From an uncultured Lachnospiraceae bacterium (GTDB taxonomy: Bacteria; Bacillota; Clostridia; Lachnospirales; Lachnospiraceae), in contig CANQVH010000042.1 in assembly GCA_947627245.1 (NCBI GenBank), positions 1-32,646 of the forward strand: a DNA stretch of 32,646 bases, written 5' to 3'. The notes under the pieces are model-generated. The model had not been told where the DNA came from. It saw only the letters and a program-made list of their open reading frames with translations, and searched no databases. A program made the translations under genes and the position numbers. Positions 23,570 through 31,354 of this stretch are shown here, piece by piece; position 1 is the first letter of the stretch, and every line of letters starts with the position of its first letter.

Positions 23570-25135
23570 TTACACGAATCTTCTCGCGCAAACCGGTGTG
23601 CGGTATCCGATATCGGAAATGATGATGCCTGTCGTCGAGCTGCTTGCGTGTACGACCTGTCCGCCGCCCATGTAGATCGATACGTGTCCGATTCCGCCGC
23701 CGCTGCTGTAGAACAGGAGGTCGCCCGGCTGGATTTCGCTCAGATCGACCGGTGTGCCGCAGCCGGACTGTGCCGCCGCGTTGTGCGGAAGGCCGATACC
23801 GAAGTTCGCCATTACGGACATTGTAAATCCGGAACAGTCAGCTCCGTCCGTCAGGCTGGAACCGCCCCATACATACGGATTGCCGACAAACTGTGTCGCA
23901 TAGTTTACGATTTGCTGTCCGACAGAGGAGGACGTAGAATAGTTCGCGTCCGTCGCCTGCGCCGCTGTCTGAGCTGCTACCGCTTCCGCCTGTGCCGCCG
24001 CATCCGCCTCGGCCTGTGTAGCCGCGTCTGCCGCTGCCTGTGCCTGATACTGCGCATCTGCTTCGGCCTGCGCCTGCGCGTCTGCCGTCGCCTGTGCGTT
24101 CAAAAATTCCTGATAAGCCGCCTCAGCCTGCGCCGCCGCATCGATCACTGCCTGCTCGTCCGCCTGCTGTGTAGCCGCGTCCGCCGCCGCCTGTGCGTCT
24201 AAGTATTCCTGATACTGAATATCTGCCGCTGCCTGTGCGTCCGCAGTCGCCTGTGCCGCTGCCTGCGCCTGATACTCGGCATCCCATGCCGCCTGCTGCG
24301 CTGCCGCCTGCTCTGCCGCGATCGCATCCAGATAAGCCTGCTCCGCCGCTGCCTGCTCTGCTTCCTGCTGCGCTAAGTAGTCCAGCCACTCCTGATCCAG
24401 TCTCTCCTGCTCTTCCTCAAGCGTCTCGCCGGTCGCATAATAGGTGTCATATCCTACATAATAGGCATTTACGTATCCGTATACGTCTCCGCCCAGCGCA
24501 ACCTTCATCCAATCGCCATCGTACTCCACAACCTCGAGCTCATCCGTGCTGTAGACCGTACCGATCTCCGCCGCGTCCTCACTCGGCTCCGCGCGAACTA
24601 TAAGCGCGTCCGCATATACCGTAGCAACATTGTAGGCCACCTCCTCGGCAATCTCCTGCGCCGCCTGACCTGTCGCAAAATACTCCGCCTTCACGTAGCC
24701 CGTCGCATTACCGGACTGTATTTCAAACCAATCGCCGACCTGACTCAGAATCGTAACAGAATTGTTGTTATAGACCTTACCGACTACTTCACTGTCAGCG
24801 TTGGCTCCGCTTCTGATATTGATATAATCGTCGCACTGCGCAAAAGCCATCTCCCCGCTCATGCTCATATCGACGACCGGTTCAGTCTCCGGCTCCGGAG
24901 CTTCCGTCTCCACCGCCTCGCTCTCTTCGGGCGCCGCTGTCTCCGGTTCTGTGTAAGTCTCTTCCGTCTCTGCAGAAACAGCCGTCATCGGATCGTCAGT
25001 CTCCGCTTCCACCTTAACCGTCGTGCTGCCAAAGCCTTCCAGCGCTACATCCGCCAAAACAACCGAGCTCGTCCCCGAGATCATCATTCCGGCTGTCAAC
25101 GCGCAGGCTGTGACTTTCCATACTCCTTTTTTCAT
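23570..25135 (-). CDS. secreted SH3b-SH3b-NlpC/P60 peptidoglycan hydrolase
   Basis: 521 residues. Signal peptide MKKGVWKVTACALTAGMMIS, with cleavage expected near VLA-DVA. Two bacterial SH3 domains follow: ~100-160 with YINIRSGANADSEVVGKVY and ~170-225 with ALIVRAEPSEDAAEIGTVYS; these bind wall peptides. About 235-400 is an Ala/Gln/Glu/Asp-rich helical linker. The C-terminal ~120 residues are an NlpC/P60 cysteine peptidase: YVWGGSSLTDGADCSGF with catalytic Cys434, then PGDLLFYSSGGGIGHVSIYM (His) and VVHASSS (second His). It cuts stem peptides of the cell wall, outside the membrane, for growth or separation. A strong promoter and a WalR-like box precede it. Confidence 0.94.
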   Translation of the reverse strand: MKKGVWKVTACALTAGMMISGTSSVVLADVALEGFGSTTVKVEAETDDPMTAVSAETEETYTEPETAAPEESEAVETEAPEPETEPVVDMSMSGEMAFAQCDDYINIRSGANADSEVVGKVYNNNSVTILSQVGDWFEIQSGNATGYVKAEYFATGQAAQEIAEEVAYNVATVYADALIVRAEPSEDAAEIGTVYSTDELEVVEYDGDWMKVALGGDVYGYVNAYYVGYDTYYATGETLEEEQERLDQEWLDYLAQQEAEQAAAEQAYLDAIAAEQAAAQQAAWDAEYQAQAAAQATADAQAAADIQYQEYLDAQAAADAATQQADEQAVIDAAAQAEAAYQEFLNAQATADAQAQAEADAQYQAQAAADAATQAEADAAAQAEAVAAQTAAQATDANYSTSSSVGQQIVNYATQFVGNPYVWGGSSLTDGADCSGFTMSVMANFGIGLPHNAAAQSGCGTPVDLSEIQPGDLLFYSSGGGIGHVSIYMGGGQVVHASSSTTGIIISDIGYRTPVCARRFV

Positions 25136-25171
25136 TACTTATCCCTTCCTCCAAAACATTTCTTCGTATTT

Positions 25172-25188
25172 ATTACGAATTTGTTACA
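25172..25188 (-). promoter_or_regulatory. WalR-like direct repeat TGTAAC-N5-CGTAAT in the nlpC/P60 leader
   Basis: The minus strand reads TGTAAC, AAATT, CGTAAT. It matches the WalR (YycF) box TGTWAH-N5-TGTWAH except for one base. It starts about 8 nt downstream of the predicted transcription start, where WalR boxes repress in Bacillus. A second CGTAATAAAT copy lies adjacent, making further direct repeats. Confidence 0.45.
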
Positions 25189-25202
25189 TTTATTACGCCC
25201 AT

Positions 25203-25231
25203 ATCATAGCAAATGTAAACTGTTCTGTCAA
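25203..25231 (-). promoter_or_regulatory. promoter of the SH3b-NlpC/P60 gene
   Basis: Minus strand TTGACA (25226-25231), 17-bp spacer, TATGAT (25203-25208). The leader is about 60 nt and GGAGG precedes ATG 25135. Confidence 0.82.
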
Positions 25232-25298
25232 GCATTTTAAATAATTTTTTAATTTTTTTGCAAGGAATAAATAATGAATTGTAAAAAATCGCCTTTTT

Positions 25299-26219
25299 TT
25301 ACAGGGTATTCAGGTACGCCTGAACCGACGTAATTGCGTTGGCTCCGTCGGATGCTGCTGTCACAATTTGCCGTAATTGCTTTGTTCTTACATCTCCCGC
25401 CGCGAATATTCCCGGAACATTTGTCTTCCCGTCCTCGCCTGCGACAATATATCCGTTTTCATCAAGCTGTAACAAGTTTGTAATGAATGCCGTGTTGGGT
25501 ACTGTCCCAACCGCGATGAACAGCCCGTCCGCATCCAGCATCCGTTCCTCTCCGGTCTGCTTGTCCACAAGCCGCAGGCATTCCAGATGGTCGTCGCCCT
25601 CGATCCCGGATATCTCGGAGTTCCAGATGAACTCAACATTTTCGCATTTCTTCAACTGCTCCTGCAGCGCGGCCGCCGCCCTCAGCTCGTCTCTCCGATG
25701 GATCAGATATACCTTCGCACAGCCGCGCGCCAGAAACAGCGCGTCCTCCACCGCGACGTCGCCGCCGCCGACTACCGCCGTCGTTCTTCCTTTAAAAAAC
25801 GCGCCGTCGCAGGTCGCGCAGTAGGAGACGCCCATTCCGGCCAGACGCTTCTCCCCGGGCAGGCCGAGCATCCGGTGCTTCGCTCCCATCGCAAGCACCA
25901 GCGCGCGGGCGCGGTACTCCTCGCGATCGGTGTAGATCACCTTGATCCGGCCCTCGTCCTCCAGTCCGATGTGTCTCACTTCTATATTAAGGAATTTCGC
26001 TCCCAGCTTCTCCGCGTGCTCCCTGAACTTCATCCCCAGCTCGAATCCGCCGATCTCCGGCAGACCCGGATAATTGTCCACCTCGTACGTATTTACGACC
26101 TGCCCTCCGCTCATGTACTCCTTTTCAAGCACAAGCGTGGACAGTCTCGCCCTCTGCGCATAGATCGCAGCCGCCAGCCCGGCAGGCCCGGAACCAACGA
26201 TAATCAGATCATAGATCAT
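25299..26219 (-). CDS. trxB: thioredoxin-disulfide reductase
   Basis: 306 residues, typical for bacterial TrxB. FAD site VGSGPAGLAAAIYAQRA at the N-terminus, redox centre CATC (134-137) in SYCATCDGAFF, NADPH site VVGGGDVAVEDALFLA, and the C-terminal FAD motif GIFAAGDVRTKQLRQIVTAA. It transfers electrons from NADPH to thioredoxin in the cytoplasm. ATG 26219 has a strong AAAGGAGG site. It is divergent from perR, an arrangement that makes sense for redox control. The close pair of A/T stems around the stop (GTAAAAAA...TTTTTTAC) may help end transcription, but weakly. Confidence 0.95.
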   Translation of the reverse strand: MIYDLIIVGSGPAGLAAAIYAQRARLSTLVLEKEYMSGGQVVNTYEVDNYPGLPEIGGFELGMKFREHAEKLGAKFLNIEVRHIGLEDEGRIKVIYTDREEYRARALVLAMGAKHRMLGLPGEKRLAGMGVSYCATCDGAFFKGRTTAVVGGGDVAVEDALFLARGCAKVYLIHRRDELRAAAALQEQLKKCENVEFIWNSEISGIEGDDHLECLRLVDKQTGEERMLDADGLFIAVGTVPNTAFITNLLQLDENGYIVAGEDGKTNVPGIFAAGDVRTKQLRQIVTAASDGANAITSVQAYLNTL

Positions 26220-26248
26220 ACCATGCCTCCTTTAATATTGATGAAATA

Positions 26249-26287
26249 AGTATATCAAAAAATATTTTATTTGAAAAGGTTTGACAA
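26249..26287 (-). promoter_or_regulatory. trxB promoter region
   Basis: Two candidate minus-strand promoters overlap: TTTTCA (26272-26277)-N17-TATACT (26249-26254), and TTGTCA (26282-26287)-N17-TATTTT (26259-26264). The first has the better -10. The second shares bases with the perR -35 on the other strand. Confidence 0.5.
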
Positions 26288-26309
26288 CCTCTATTTTGTC
26301 TGGTATAGT
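26281..26309 (+). promoter_or_regulatory. perR-rubrerythrin promoter
   Basis: TTGACA (26281-26286), 17-bp spacer, TATAGT (26304-26309), a near-perfect vegetative promoter about 40 bp upstream of the perR ribosome site AAGGAGG. No clear PerR box (TTATAATNATTATAA) is seen; ATAACGATTAC at about 26322-26332 is a weak partial match. Confidence 0.8.
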
Positions 26310-26357
26310 GATAGAAACAATAACGATTACTGATTTTGTTTTTGTAAGGAGGCCGCC

Positions 26358-26759
26358 ATGCCTGCACTCAAATACAGCAGACAACGCGAGGCTGTTAAGC
26401 ACTTTCTGATGACACGAAGAGACCATCCCACCGCGGATACGGTCTACCACTGTCTGCGCGAGGAATTTCCGAATATCAGTCTGGGTACTGTTTATCGCAA
26501 CCTCACGCTTCTCTCAGAGCTCGGCGAAATCAACAGGATATCGACCGGAAGCGGCGCGGAGCATTTTGACGGGGATCTCTCTCCGCATCAGCATTTTATC
26601 TGCTCGCGCTGTCACAGAATCTACGATATCCGGATGAATCGGGTCGATGCGCTGCTTGACGACGTGCAGAAAGCCGCCCCCGGCAGGATCGAATCGTGCC
26701 GTCTGAATTTTTACGGCGTGTGCGATGAGTGCGCTTCGAATGATTTTAATGAAAATTAA
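26358..26759 (+). CDS. perR: Fur-family peroxide-responsive regulator, PerR type
   Basis: 133 residues. An N-terminal winged helix (HPTADTVYHCLREEFPNISL then GTVYRNLTLLSELGEI) binds DNA. The structural zinc site is two CxxC pairs, C82/C85 (ICSRCHRIYD) and C122/C125 (VCDECAS). All five regulatory metal ligands of Bacillus PerR have counterparts: H23 (HPTAD), D71 (HFDG), H77 and H79 (PHQHF) and D90 (IYDIRM); an Asp in the last position favours PerR over Fur. Such proteins repress oxidative stress genes until peroxide oxidises the iron site. The reverse rubrerythrin gene follows at 32 bp, a likely target. Alternative: another Fur paralogue. Confidence 0.87.
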   Translation: MPALKYSRQREAVKHFLMTRRDHPTADTVYHCLREEFPNISLGTVYRNLTLLSELGEINRISTGSGAEHFDGDLSPHQHFICSRCHRIYDIRMNRVDALLDDVQKAAPGRIESCRLNFYGVCDECASNDFNEN

Positions 26760-26791
26760 AATAAATATATTTAAGAAAGGGAGATTTCATT

Positions 26792-27334
26792 ATGGCAAAG
26801 TATGTATGTAAGGTTTGTGGCTACGTTCACGAGGGAGACTCCGCACCGGAGCAGTGCCCGGTCTGTAAGGCACCGGCGGAAAAGTTCGAGCTGATGCAGG
26901 AGGGCATCACTTGGGCTTGCGAGCATGAGGTCGGCATCACCGCCGGCGTCAGCGACGAGATCCTTTCCGGCCTGAGAGCAAACTTCGAGGGCGAGTGCAC
27001 AGAGGTTGGCATGTATCTGGCTATGGCAAGAGTTGCGCACAGAGAGGGTTATCCGGAGATCGGCATGTACTGGGAGAAGGCTGCTTACGAAGAGGCTGAG
27101 CACGCTGCGAAGTTCGCTGAGATCCTCGGTGAAGTCGTTACCCCGAGCACCAAGAAGAATCTTGAGATGCGCGTGGCCGCTGAGAACGGCGCTACCGCAG
27201 GCAAGCTTGAGCTGGCTAAGATGGCGAAGGCTGCGAACCTCGACGCAATCCACGACACCGTTCACGAGATGGCAAAGGACGAGGCCCGACACGGCAAGGC
27301 ATTCAAGGGTCTGCTTGAGAGATACTTTGGTTAA
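26792..27334 (+). CDS. reverse rubrerythrin (rubredoxin domain first), peroxide reductase
   Basis: 180 residues. The N-terminal rubredoxin-like domain has C6/C9 (YVCKVCGY) and C22/C25 (QCPVCKAP), binding one iron. The ferritin-like four-helix domain follows, with di-iron Glu/His motifs [34 protein letters not shown] and [18 protein letters not shown]. The rubredoxin domain precedes the ferritin domain, the reverse of classic rubrerythrin. Reverse rubrerythrins of clostridia act as NADH-dependent peroxide reductases with partner electron carriers. Strong codon bias suggests high expression. GGGAG precedes ATG 26792, and the gene is cotranscribed with perR. Confidence 0.94.
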   Translation: MAKYVCKVCGYVHEGDSAPEQCPVCKAPAEKFELMQEGITWACEHEVGITAGVSDEILSGLRANFEGECTEVGMYLAMARVAHREGYPEIGMYWEKAAYEEAEHAAKFAEILGEVVTPSTKKNLEMRVAAENGATAGKLELAKMAKAANLDAIHDTVHEMAKDEARHGKAFKGLLERYFG

Positions 27335-27366
27335 GAAAATTGCCTGATTTAAAGGATTTTTGAAAC

Positions 27367-27404
27367 AACAGGGAGCAGATCAGAAATGGTTTGCTCCCTG
27401 TTTG
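27367..27404 (+). terminator. terminator of the perR-rubrerythrin operon
   Basis: AACAGGGAGCA (27367-27377) pairs with TGCTCCCTGTT (27392-27402), an 11-bp perfect stem with a 14-nt loop, followed by TG and pyrimidines. The T-run is short but the stem is strong. Confidence 0.7.
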
Positions 27405-27405
27405 A

Positions 27406-27479
27406 TTGTCCTTTTGTTGTCCCTTTTTTATTTAGGATAGTCTAACAACAGCTAAAGTTGTCCTTCTTAGAAGTTGTCC
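27406..27479 (+). repeat. four TTGTCC direct repeats at the junction to AT-rich DNA
   Basis: TTGTCC occurs at 27406, 27417, 27458 and 27474, each followed by pyrimidines (CTTTTG, CTTTTT, TTCTTA, TTTGTT type). Spacing is irregular (11, 41 and 16 bp). They sit just after the host terminator, where base composition falls. They could be iterons, integrase arm sites or simple pyrimidine bias. From 27480 to 27670 I see no gene or further structure. Confidence 0.4.
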
Positions 27480-27686
27480 TTTGTTACTACCTCATTCTAC
27501 TTCAAAACTACCCTTTTTTCAAGCTATTTTATATCGTATTCAAAACAAACAAAACCGTATACTTCACTCTTCCAGACAAATTAATATCATCCACTTCTTA
27601 ATATATAACGATTGCAAAATATTTTTTAAGTCAAGTTGCCAAAACCCCGATCTCATTCGTATGATAATAGGGAAAGGAGGATAACT

Positions 27687-28028
27687 ATGGCAAAGAAAAA
27701 AACTGCGGATTTTCTAGTTTATGGTAAGCCTGATTTAATAACAGAGATAACAGATGACTTTGCCGGTCAAATTTCTAGGACAACCGTGAAAAAGGTAATT
27801 AACGCTTTTGAGGACGCAATTAAAAGGCATCTACTTGAAGCAAAACCGAATATGGCAATCTCTATTCGTCCTTTTCTTGGTTTACGGCTACAAGCATTTA
27901 TAGACCCTGAAAAAACAACCGACACGGTTTTCGGAAAAAATGTACTTGTACCTGAACGAATACGCTGCAAGGCAAAATCAACACGTTATTTTTCAAGATG
28001 CCTGAATGATCTACGAAAAGATATGTAG
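27687..28028 (+). CDS. HU/IHF-like DNA-binding protein (tentative)
   Basis: 113 residues from ATG 27687, chosen for AAAGGAGG 7 bp upstream; an earlier in-frame ATG at 27636 lacks such a site. The sequence follows the HU plan: an N-terminal helical part (ISRTTVKKVINAFEDAIKRH), then PNMAISIRPFLGLRLQAFID in place of the HU GxxVxLxGFGxFxxR strand, PEKTTDTVFGKNVLVPERI as the arm (HU: NPxTGExIxIP), and KSTRYFSRCLNDL as the C-terminal helix (HU: FKPGKxLKdal). It is longer and more diverged than housekeeping HU. It is the first gene of the AT-rich segment and precedes the 600-aa gene by 57 bp. It may organise the element's origin or recombination site; this is inference. Confidence 0.6.
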   Translation: MAKKKTADFLVYGKPDLITEITDDFAGQISRTTVKKVINAFEDAIKRHLLEAKPNMAISIRPFLGLRLQAFIDPEKTTDTVFGKNVLVPERIRCKAKSTRYFSRCLNDLRKDM

Positions 28029-28084
28029 ACCTTTAGTTCCTATGCAGATTCCAAAATGAAAAATTGATACGAGAGGGGAATTTT

Positions 28085-29887
28085 ATGAAACCTGAAAAAC
28101 ACAATGAAATTGGTTTAGCTATAAAAAATAACATTGATGAAATGAAGGCTGCGGAAGAACGGTTTAGTGATGATATTCAAGAAATACTTCACTTGCATAA
28201 AAAAGAATTAAATGAATTAATAAAAAAAATGGAAGGAACTCCGGAGTCTGAGCAAACATTCATTATTGGAAAGAAACTATTTGATACTTTTATATATGAG
28301 AAACTATTTTTATATGAGCGTACAGATAATAACCGAATAGGCATTATTATGTCCATAGAAAACGATTATGGTGCTGCTTTCCGTATGATGAAAGAATATG
28401 ATTTCCAAGATGAATTTATAGAAAAAATCCAGTTGTATTTTAGTAAGTTTAGTATACCTGTATTTGGGGATGAAAGAGACAAGCAGATTCAGGAAATAAA
28501 AAAACAGGGTGCAGAAAACAAGTATAATAAGATATTGAATCAAATCATAATGTATTCATTAATGGAAGGAATTGATAATTGGAAAACTACTCAATTAATT
28601 AACGCTTTATTAAATAAATTCTATTTTGAAGTAACCATGCCAGCCGAAGATAATAAAATTGCTCATGAACGCTACCGAATTAAAAATGATATTCCTGATT
28701 TTTCTGATGTCTATTTGGGGCAAGAATGGCAAGGAAAGAATAGAATAGCACAGTTTATCTATGCGCTTCATCTTCAGCCAAAACCAGCCGGAAAAAACAC
28801 ACGCAAAGCGCAAGAGAAAAGTATATTGCGAAGTTGCGCATTTGCGGATGATAAATCAAATAAAAAATTAACTCTTCTGGAAATTTATGCGGAACGACGC
28901 CCTAAGTTTCGGAAAGAGAGAGAAAAGAAGTATGAGCCGTATATTACGGTCTTGTTGCTAAAGCGTTTATTAACAATAGAAAATGGAATAATAAAGACAA
29001 CAAGAAATAACTTTTTAGAAACGATAGGAGCTATACCACATACATATAAAAAAATTCCTGTTCAATTTTATATAGAGATGATGCCTGATATATTAGTATC
29101 TGGTGACTTGAATAAAGACTTAAAAAGATTTCATGAAATTACAAGTCGAAGATTTAAGGAAATCGTTAATCCAATACTTGAAAGCTTAGAGGAAAAATCT
29201 TTAATAAAGTATCGGATATATCCAGTTGTAGTTACTGTCGATCCTGACGGAAAAGAAATTCAAACCTCTGTTTTTAATTCTGAGAGTTTAGGACTAGAAA
29301 AAGGAAAACTTGCTAAGATGATGATGGCAGCAGAACAATATGCAGCAAGTCAAATTGAAGTAAATTATTTTGATAGTCAAGAACGGAAAATAAAAACAAT
29401 AAAGCTAAAAAATGTTTCAGATGTTATGAAGTATTGGAAATATCAAGACTATAAGCAAATCTATGACAATTACATTGCAGAAGAATATGGTTGGAAATAT
29501 ACCTATGAGCAACTAGAGATTGTTTCAACTGGAAATATTGAATTAGTACAAGCAGCTATACGGGACACAGAAAAAGCAATCGAAAATATTAATCAACTTC
29601 TAGTGAAATCTCTTCAAACTACTATTGAAAAAAAGGTAAGCAACGCAGAAGCAAAATATCAATACGAATATGAGCAAATAAAGCAAAAGTACATTGCACA
29701 GTCAGATACCAAATTCTTATTAGATAATGGTATAATTAGTTTAGAAGATATACATAAAAAAACGAATACCTTCAGATATAACAGTAATTTTCCAGAGAGA
29801 ACAAATTATTTTATTCAACACGAAATAAAATTTGATACGCAGACTCAGGAAAAAGTAAATGAATGGATACGGGAAAATAAAAAATGA
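28085..29887 (+). CDS. unrecognised 600-aa Lys/Glu-rich protein of the accessory element
   Basis: 600 residues from ATG 28085 (AGAGGGG 8 bp upstream); an in-frame TTG at 28064 is less likely. I do not recognise a family. It is hydrophilic and mostly helical, with no signal peptide or membrane span. A segment at about 348-385 (RFHEITSRRFKEIVNPILES then LEEKSLIKYRIYPVVV) reads like a winged-helix unit. Residues ~500-550 (AAIRDTEKAIENINQLLVKS and EAKYQYEYEQIKQKY) look like a coiled coil. Size, winged-helix-like part and an adjacent HU-like gene, with a large hairpin just downstream, would suit a plasmid replication or partition protein. No catalytic motif supports a specific role. Its codon use is far more AT-rich than the host genes. 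Confidence 0.8.
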   Translation: MKPEKHNEIGLAIKNNIDEMKAAEERFSDDIQEILHLHKKELNELIKKMEGTPESEQTFIIGKKLFDTFIYEKLFLYERTDNNRIGIIMSIENDYGAAFRMMKEYDFQDEFIEKIQLYFSKFSIPVFGDERDKQIQEIKKQGAENKYNKILNQIIMYSLMEGIDNWKTTQLINALLNKFYFEVTMPAEDNKIAHERYRIKNDIPDFSDVYLGQEWQGKNRIAQFIYALHLQPKPAGKNTRKAQEKSILRSCAFADDKSNKKLTLLEIYAERRPKFRKEREKKYEPYITVLLLKRLLTIENGIIKTTRNNFLETIGAIPHTYKKIPVQFYIEMMPDILVSGDLNKDLKRFHEITSRRFKEIVNPILESLEEKSLIKYRIYPVVVTVDPDGKEIQTSVFNSESLGLEKGKLAKMMMAAEQYAASQIEVNYFDSQERKIKTIKLKNVSDVMKYWKYQDYKQIYDNYIAEEYGWKYTYEQLEIVSTGNIELVQAAIRDTEKAIENINQLLVKSLQTTIEKKVSNAEAKYQYEYEQIKQKYIAQSDTKFLLDNGIISLEDIHKKTNTFRYNSNFPERTNYFIQHEIKFDTQTQEKVNEWIRENKK

Positions 29888-29896
29888 AAGAATATC

Positions 29897-29958
29897 ACCC
29901 CCCCCCAATAAAATCTCTATAATATAAAAAATAAATTATAGAGAAAATAAATGGGGGT
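29897..29958. repeat. poly-C tract and nested hairpin after the 600-aa gene
   Basis: Nine C in a row (29898-29906) face GGGGG (29953-29957), forming an outer ACCCC/GGGGT stem. Inside, TCTCTATAAT (29914-29923) pairs with ATTATAGAGA (29935-29944). The structure begins ten bases past the stop codon. It could be a terminator, a replication origin hairpin, or a slippage-prone tract. From 29,960 to 30,143 I see only AT-rich DNA. Confidence 0.55.
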
Positions 29959-30143
29959 ACAATATATAATATCCTAAAAGATTACTTTGTTACCTCATCC
30001 TCTTTATATAAAAGTTCGTTTGATGAACAGCTATTCTCATTTGCCCGTTCCCGTAAAAAAATATTTTTTTTATACTTTTTCAGACAAAATATGTGTCCGA
30101 ATCATATATTTTTCCGTAAATTTTCCGTTCGCTTTTTACAAAG

Positions 30144-30611
30144 TTAAAACTTAATTTTCATTTTTTCCGCTTCATCAATCGCCTTTTGAATCCGTTCATG
30201 TTTTTCCATATAGCTCTCTCTTCTGACAAGCCGATAGAGCTTTTCATATTCATCATTAATCCGTTGGTGTTCCATTTCCAGTTCTTCAGGCTTCAGATTG
30301 TATTTGCCTTGCTGCGCCCATCTAAACGCTTGTGCTGCCCCATAAATAGATTTATCCTGATTATACAACTCACAATTTTCTATAAGAATACTTCCATCTA
30401 TATATCTGTGTGGTTCGGGATAATTCTTTTTTTCATAGAGTCCAGCATCAGCTTTTTTCATACGTTGCTCGTGATGCATACCAGCTAATACATCTTGACG
30501 GTATGCATCAAAATCAGATATAGGATTATGCACCACTTTATTCTCCCTGTATTCTCTGGTTGTGTCATTTATTGTCAATACACCAACCCAAAAAGTTAAA
30601 ACGTTCAGCAT
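30144..30611 (-). CDS. uncharacterised 155-aa protein coupled to the serine recombinase
   Basis: 155 residues. ATG 30611 follows GGGAGGG by 8 bp. Apart from MLNVLTFWVGVLTI at the N-terminus it is polar and helical, with charged stretches such as DEYEKLYRLVRRESYMEK and a Lys-rich end. No known motif or Cys pair is seen. The recombinase stop codon (TGA at 30615-30617) overlaps the ribosome site of this gene, leaving 3 bp between the two, so they are almost certainly cotranscribed and translationally coupled. It could be an accessory protein of the recombinase or a cargo gene; function is unknown. Confidence 0.75.
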   Translation of the reverse strand: MLNVLTFWVGVLTINDTTREYRENKVVHNPISDFDAYRQDVLAGMHHEQRMKKADAGLYEKKNYPEPHRYIDGSILIENCELYNQDKSIYGAAQAFRWAQQGKYNLKPEELEMEHQRINDEYEKLYRLVRRESYMEKHERIQKAIDEAEKMKIKF

Positions 30612-30614
30612 AAA

Positions 30615-31337
30615 TCAACCCTCCCTTTTCATTTCCTCTTGAAGCTCCTTCTTATATTTGTAAAAAGTCATCTTGGAAATTCCGATCAACTTCCATGTAT
30701 CTTCATTATTGAGGCTGCCGCCAAAGTCTTTGTTGTGTTTCTTTATTTTTTCCTTTGCCATCAGCGATTTTTTGGTAGTTAATCTCCGTCCTGCCACGCC
30801 ACCAATCTGTTTTCCCTTCAAACGTGCTGTCTCTATTCCTTCTTTCGTCCGCTGGTGTAAATCAGCCACTTCTTTTTCTGACTGTTCAAACGCAAGCCTA
30901 ATTTGTTGTTTGGCTAAATCAACAGCATATTCGTTCAGGGCATCAAGAATAGTATTCAGTAGCTTATCTGTTGCCTGATTTCCTGTACTAAGTCGAACCT
31001 CGATCTGTTTTTGAATTGCCGTTTTATATACTTCAGTATTAATGTGTGGTTCTTTCAGAAAAACCAAATTGATGCCTTGATTAAAAAGTTTCTCGTAAAG
31101 CTCGCACCCCTCATCAGCATTACGGCTCATTCTGGAAACTGAATCAAATATAATAGTATCATCCTTTTTTATTTTTTTCAAAAGGTTATCAAGTTCTTTC
31201 CTTCCCTGAAATTTTGTTCCTGTAAAAACTTCTTGTACTATTATTGCCTGCGGATATTTTGCTTTTATGTTTCTTATCTGCCGATCTATTGACTGTTTTA
31301 CTGTACTTATCCTGCCATAGCCATATTCTTTTCCCAC
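30615..31337 (-). CDS. small serine recombinase (resolvase/invertase family)
   Basis: 240 residues starting at GTG 31337, with AAAGGAGGGG 5 bp upstream. YGYGRISTVKQSIDRQIRNI holds the catalytic serine (Ser11 in RIST). The family residues continue in FTGTKFQGRKELDNLLKKIK, DTIIFDSVSRMSRNADEG (the SRxSR segment) and a long helix ALNEYAVDLAKQQIRLAFEQ. The C-terminal ~60 residues, TWKLIGISKMTFYKYKKEL, form the helix-turn-helix that reads the crossover site. The enzyme cuts and rejoins DNA for resolution of multimers or inversion. It heads a two-gene operon and its promoter overlaps a dyad that looks like its own target site. Confidence 0.93.
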   Translation of the reverse strand: MGKEYGYGRISTVKQSIDRQIRNIKAKYPQAIIVQEVFTGTKFQGRKELDNLLKKIKKDDTIIFDSVSRMSRNADEGCELYEKLFNQGINLVFLKEPHINTEVYKTAIQKQIEVRLSTGNQATDKLLNTILDALNEYAVDLAKQQIRLAFEQSEKEVADLHQRTKEGIETARLKGKQIGGVAGRRLTTKKSLMAKEKIKKHNKDFGGSLNNEDTWKLIGISKMTFYKYKKELQEEMKREG

Positions 31338-31354
31338 TGTAACCCCTCCTTTTA

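Noticed and set aside
22595-24202. Plus-strand 535-codon frame
   Set aside because: It spans the xpaC promoter, the hairpin element and the NlpC gene in antisense, with Arg/Leu-rich low-quality sequence.
26318-26336. Fur/PerR box before perR
   Set aside because: CAATAACGATTACTG is only a partial dyad, well short of TTATAATNATTATAA.
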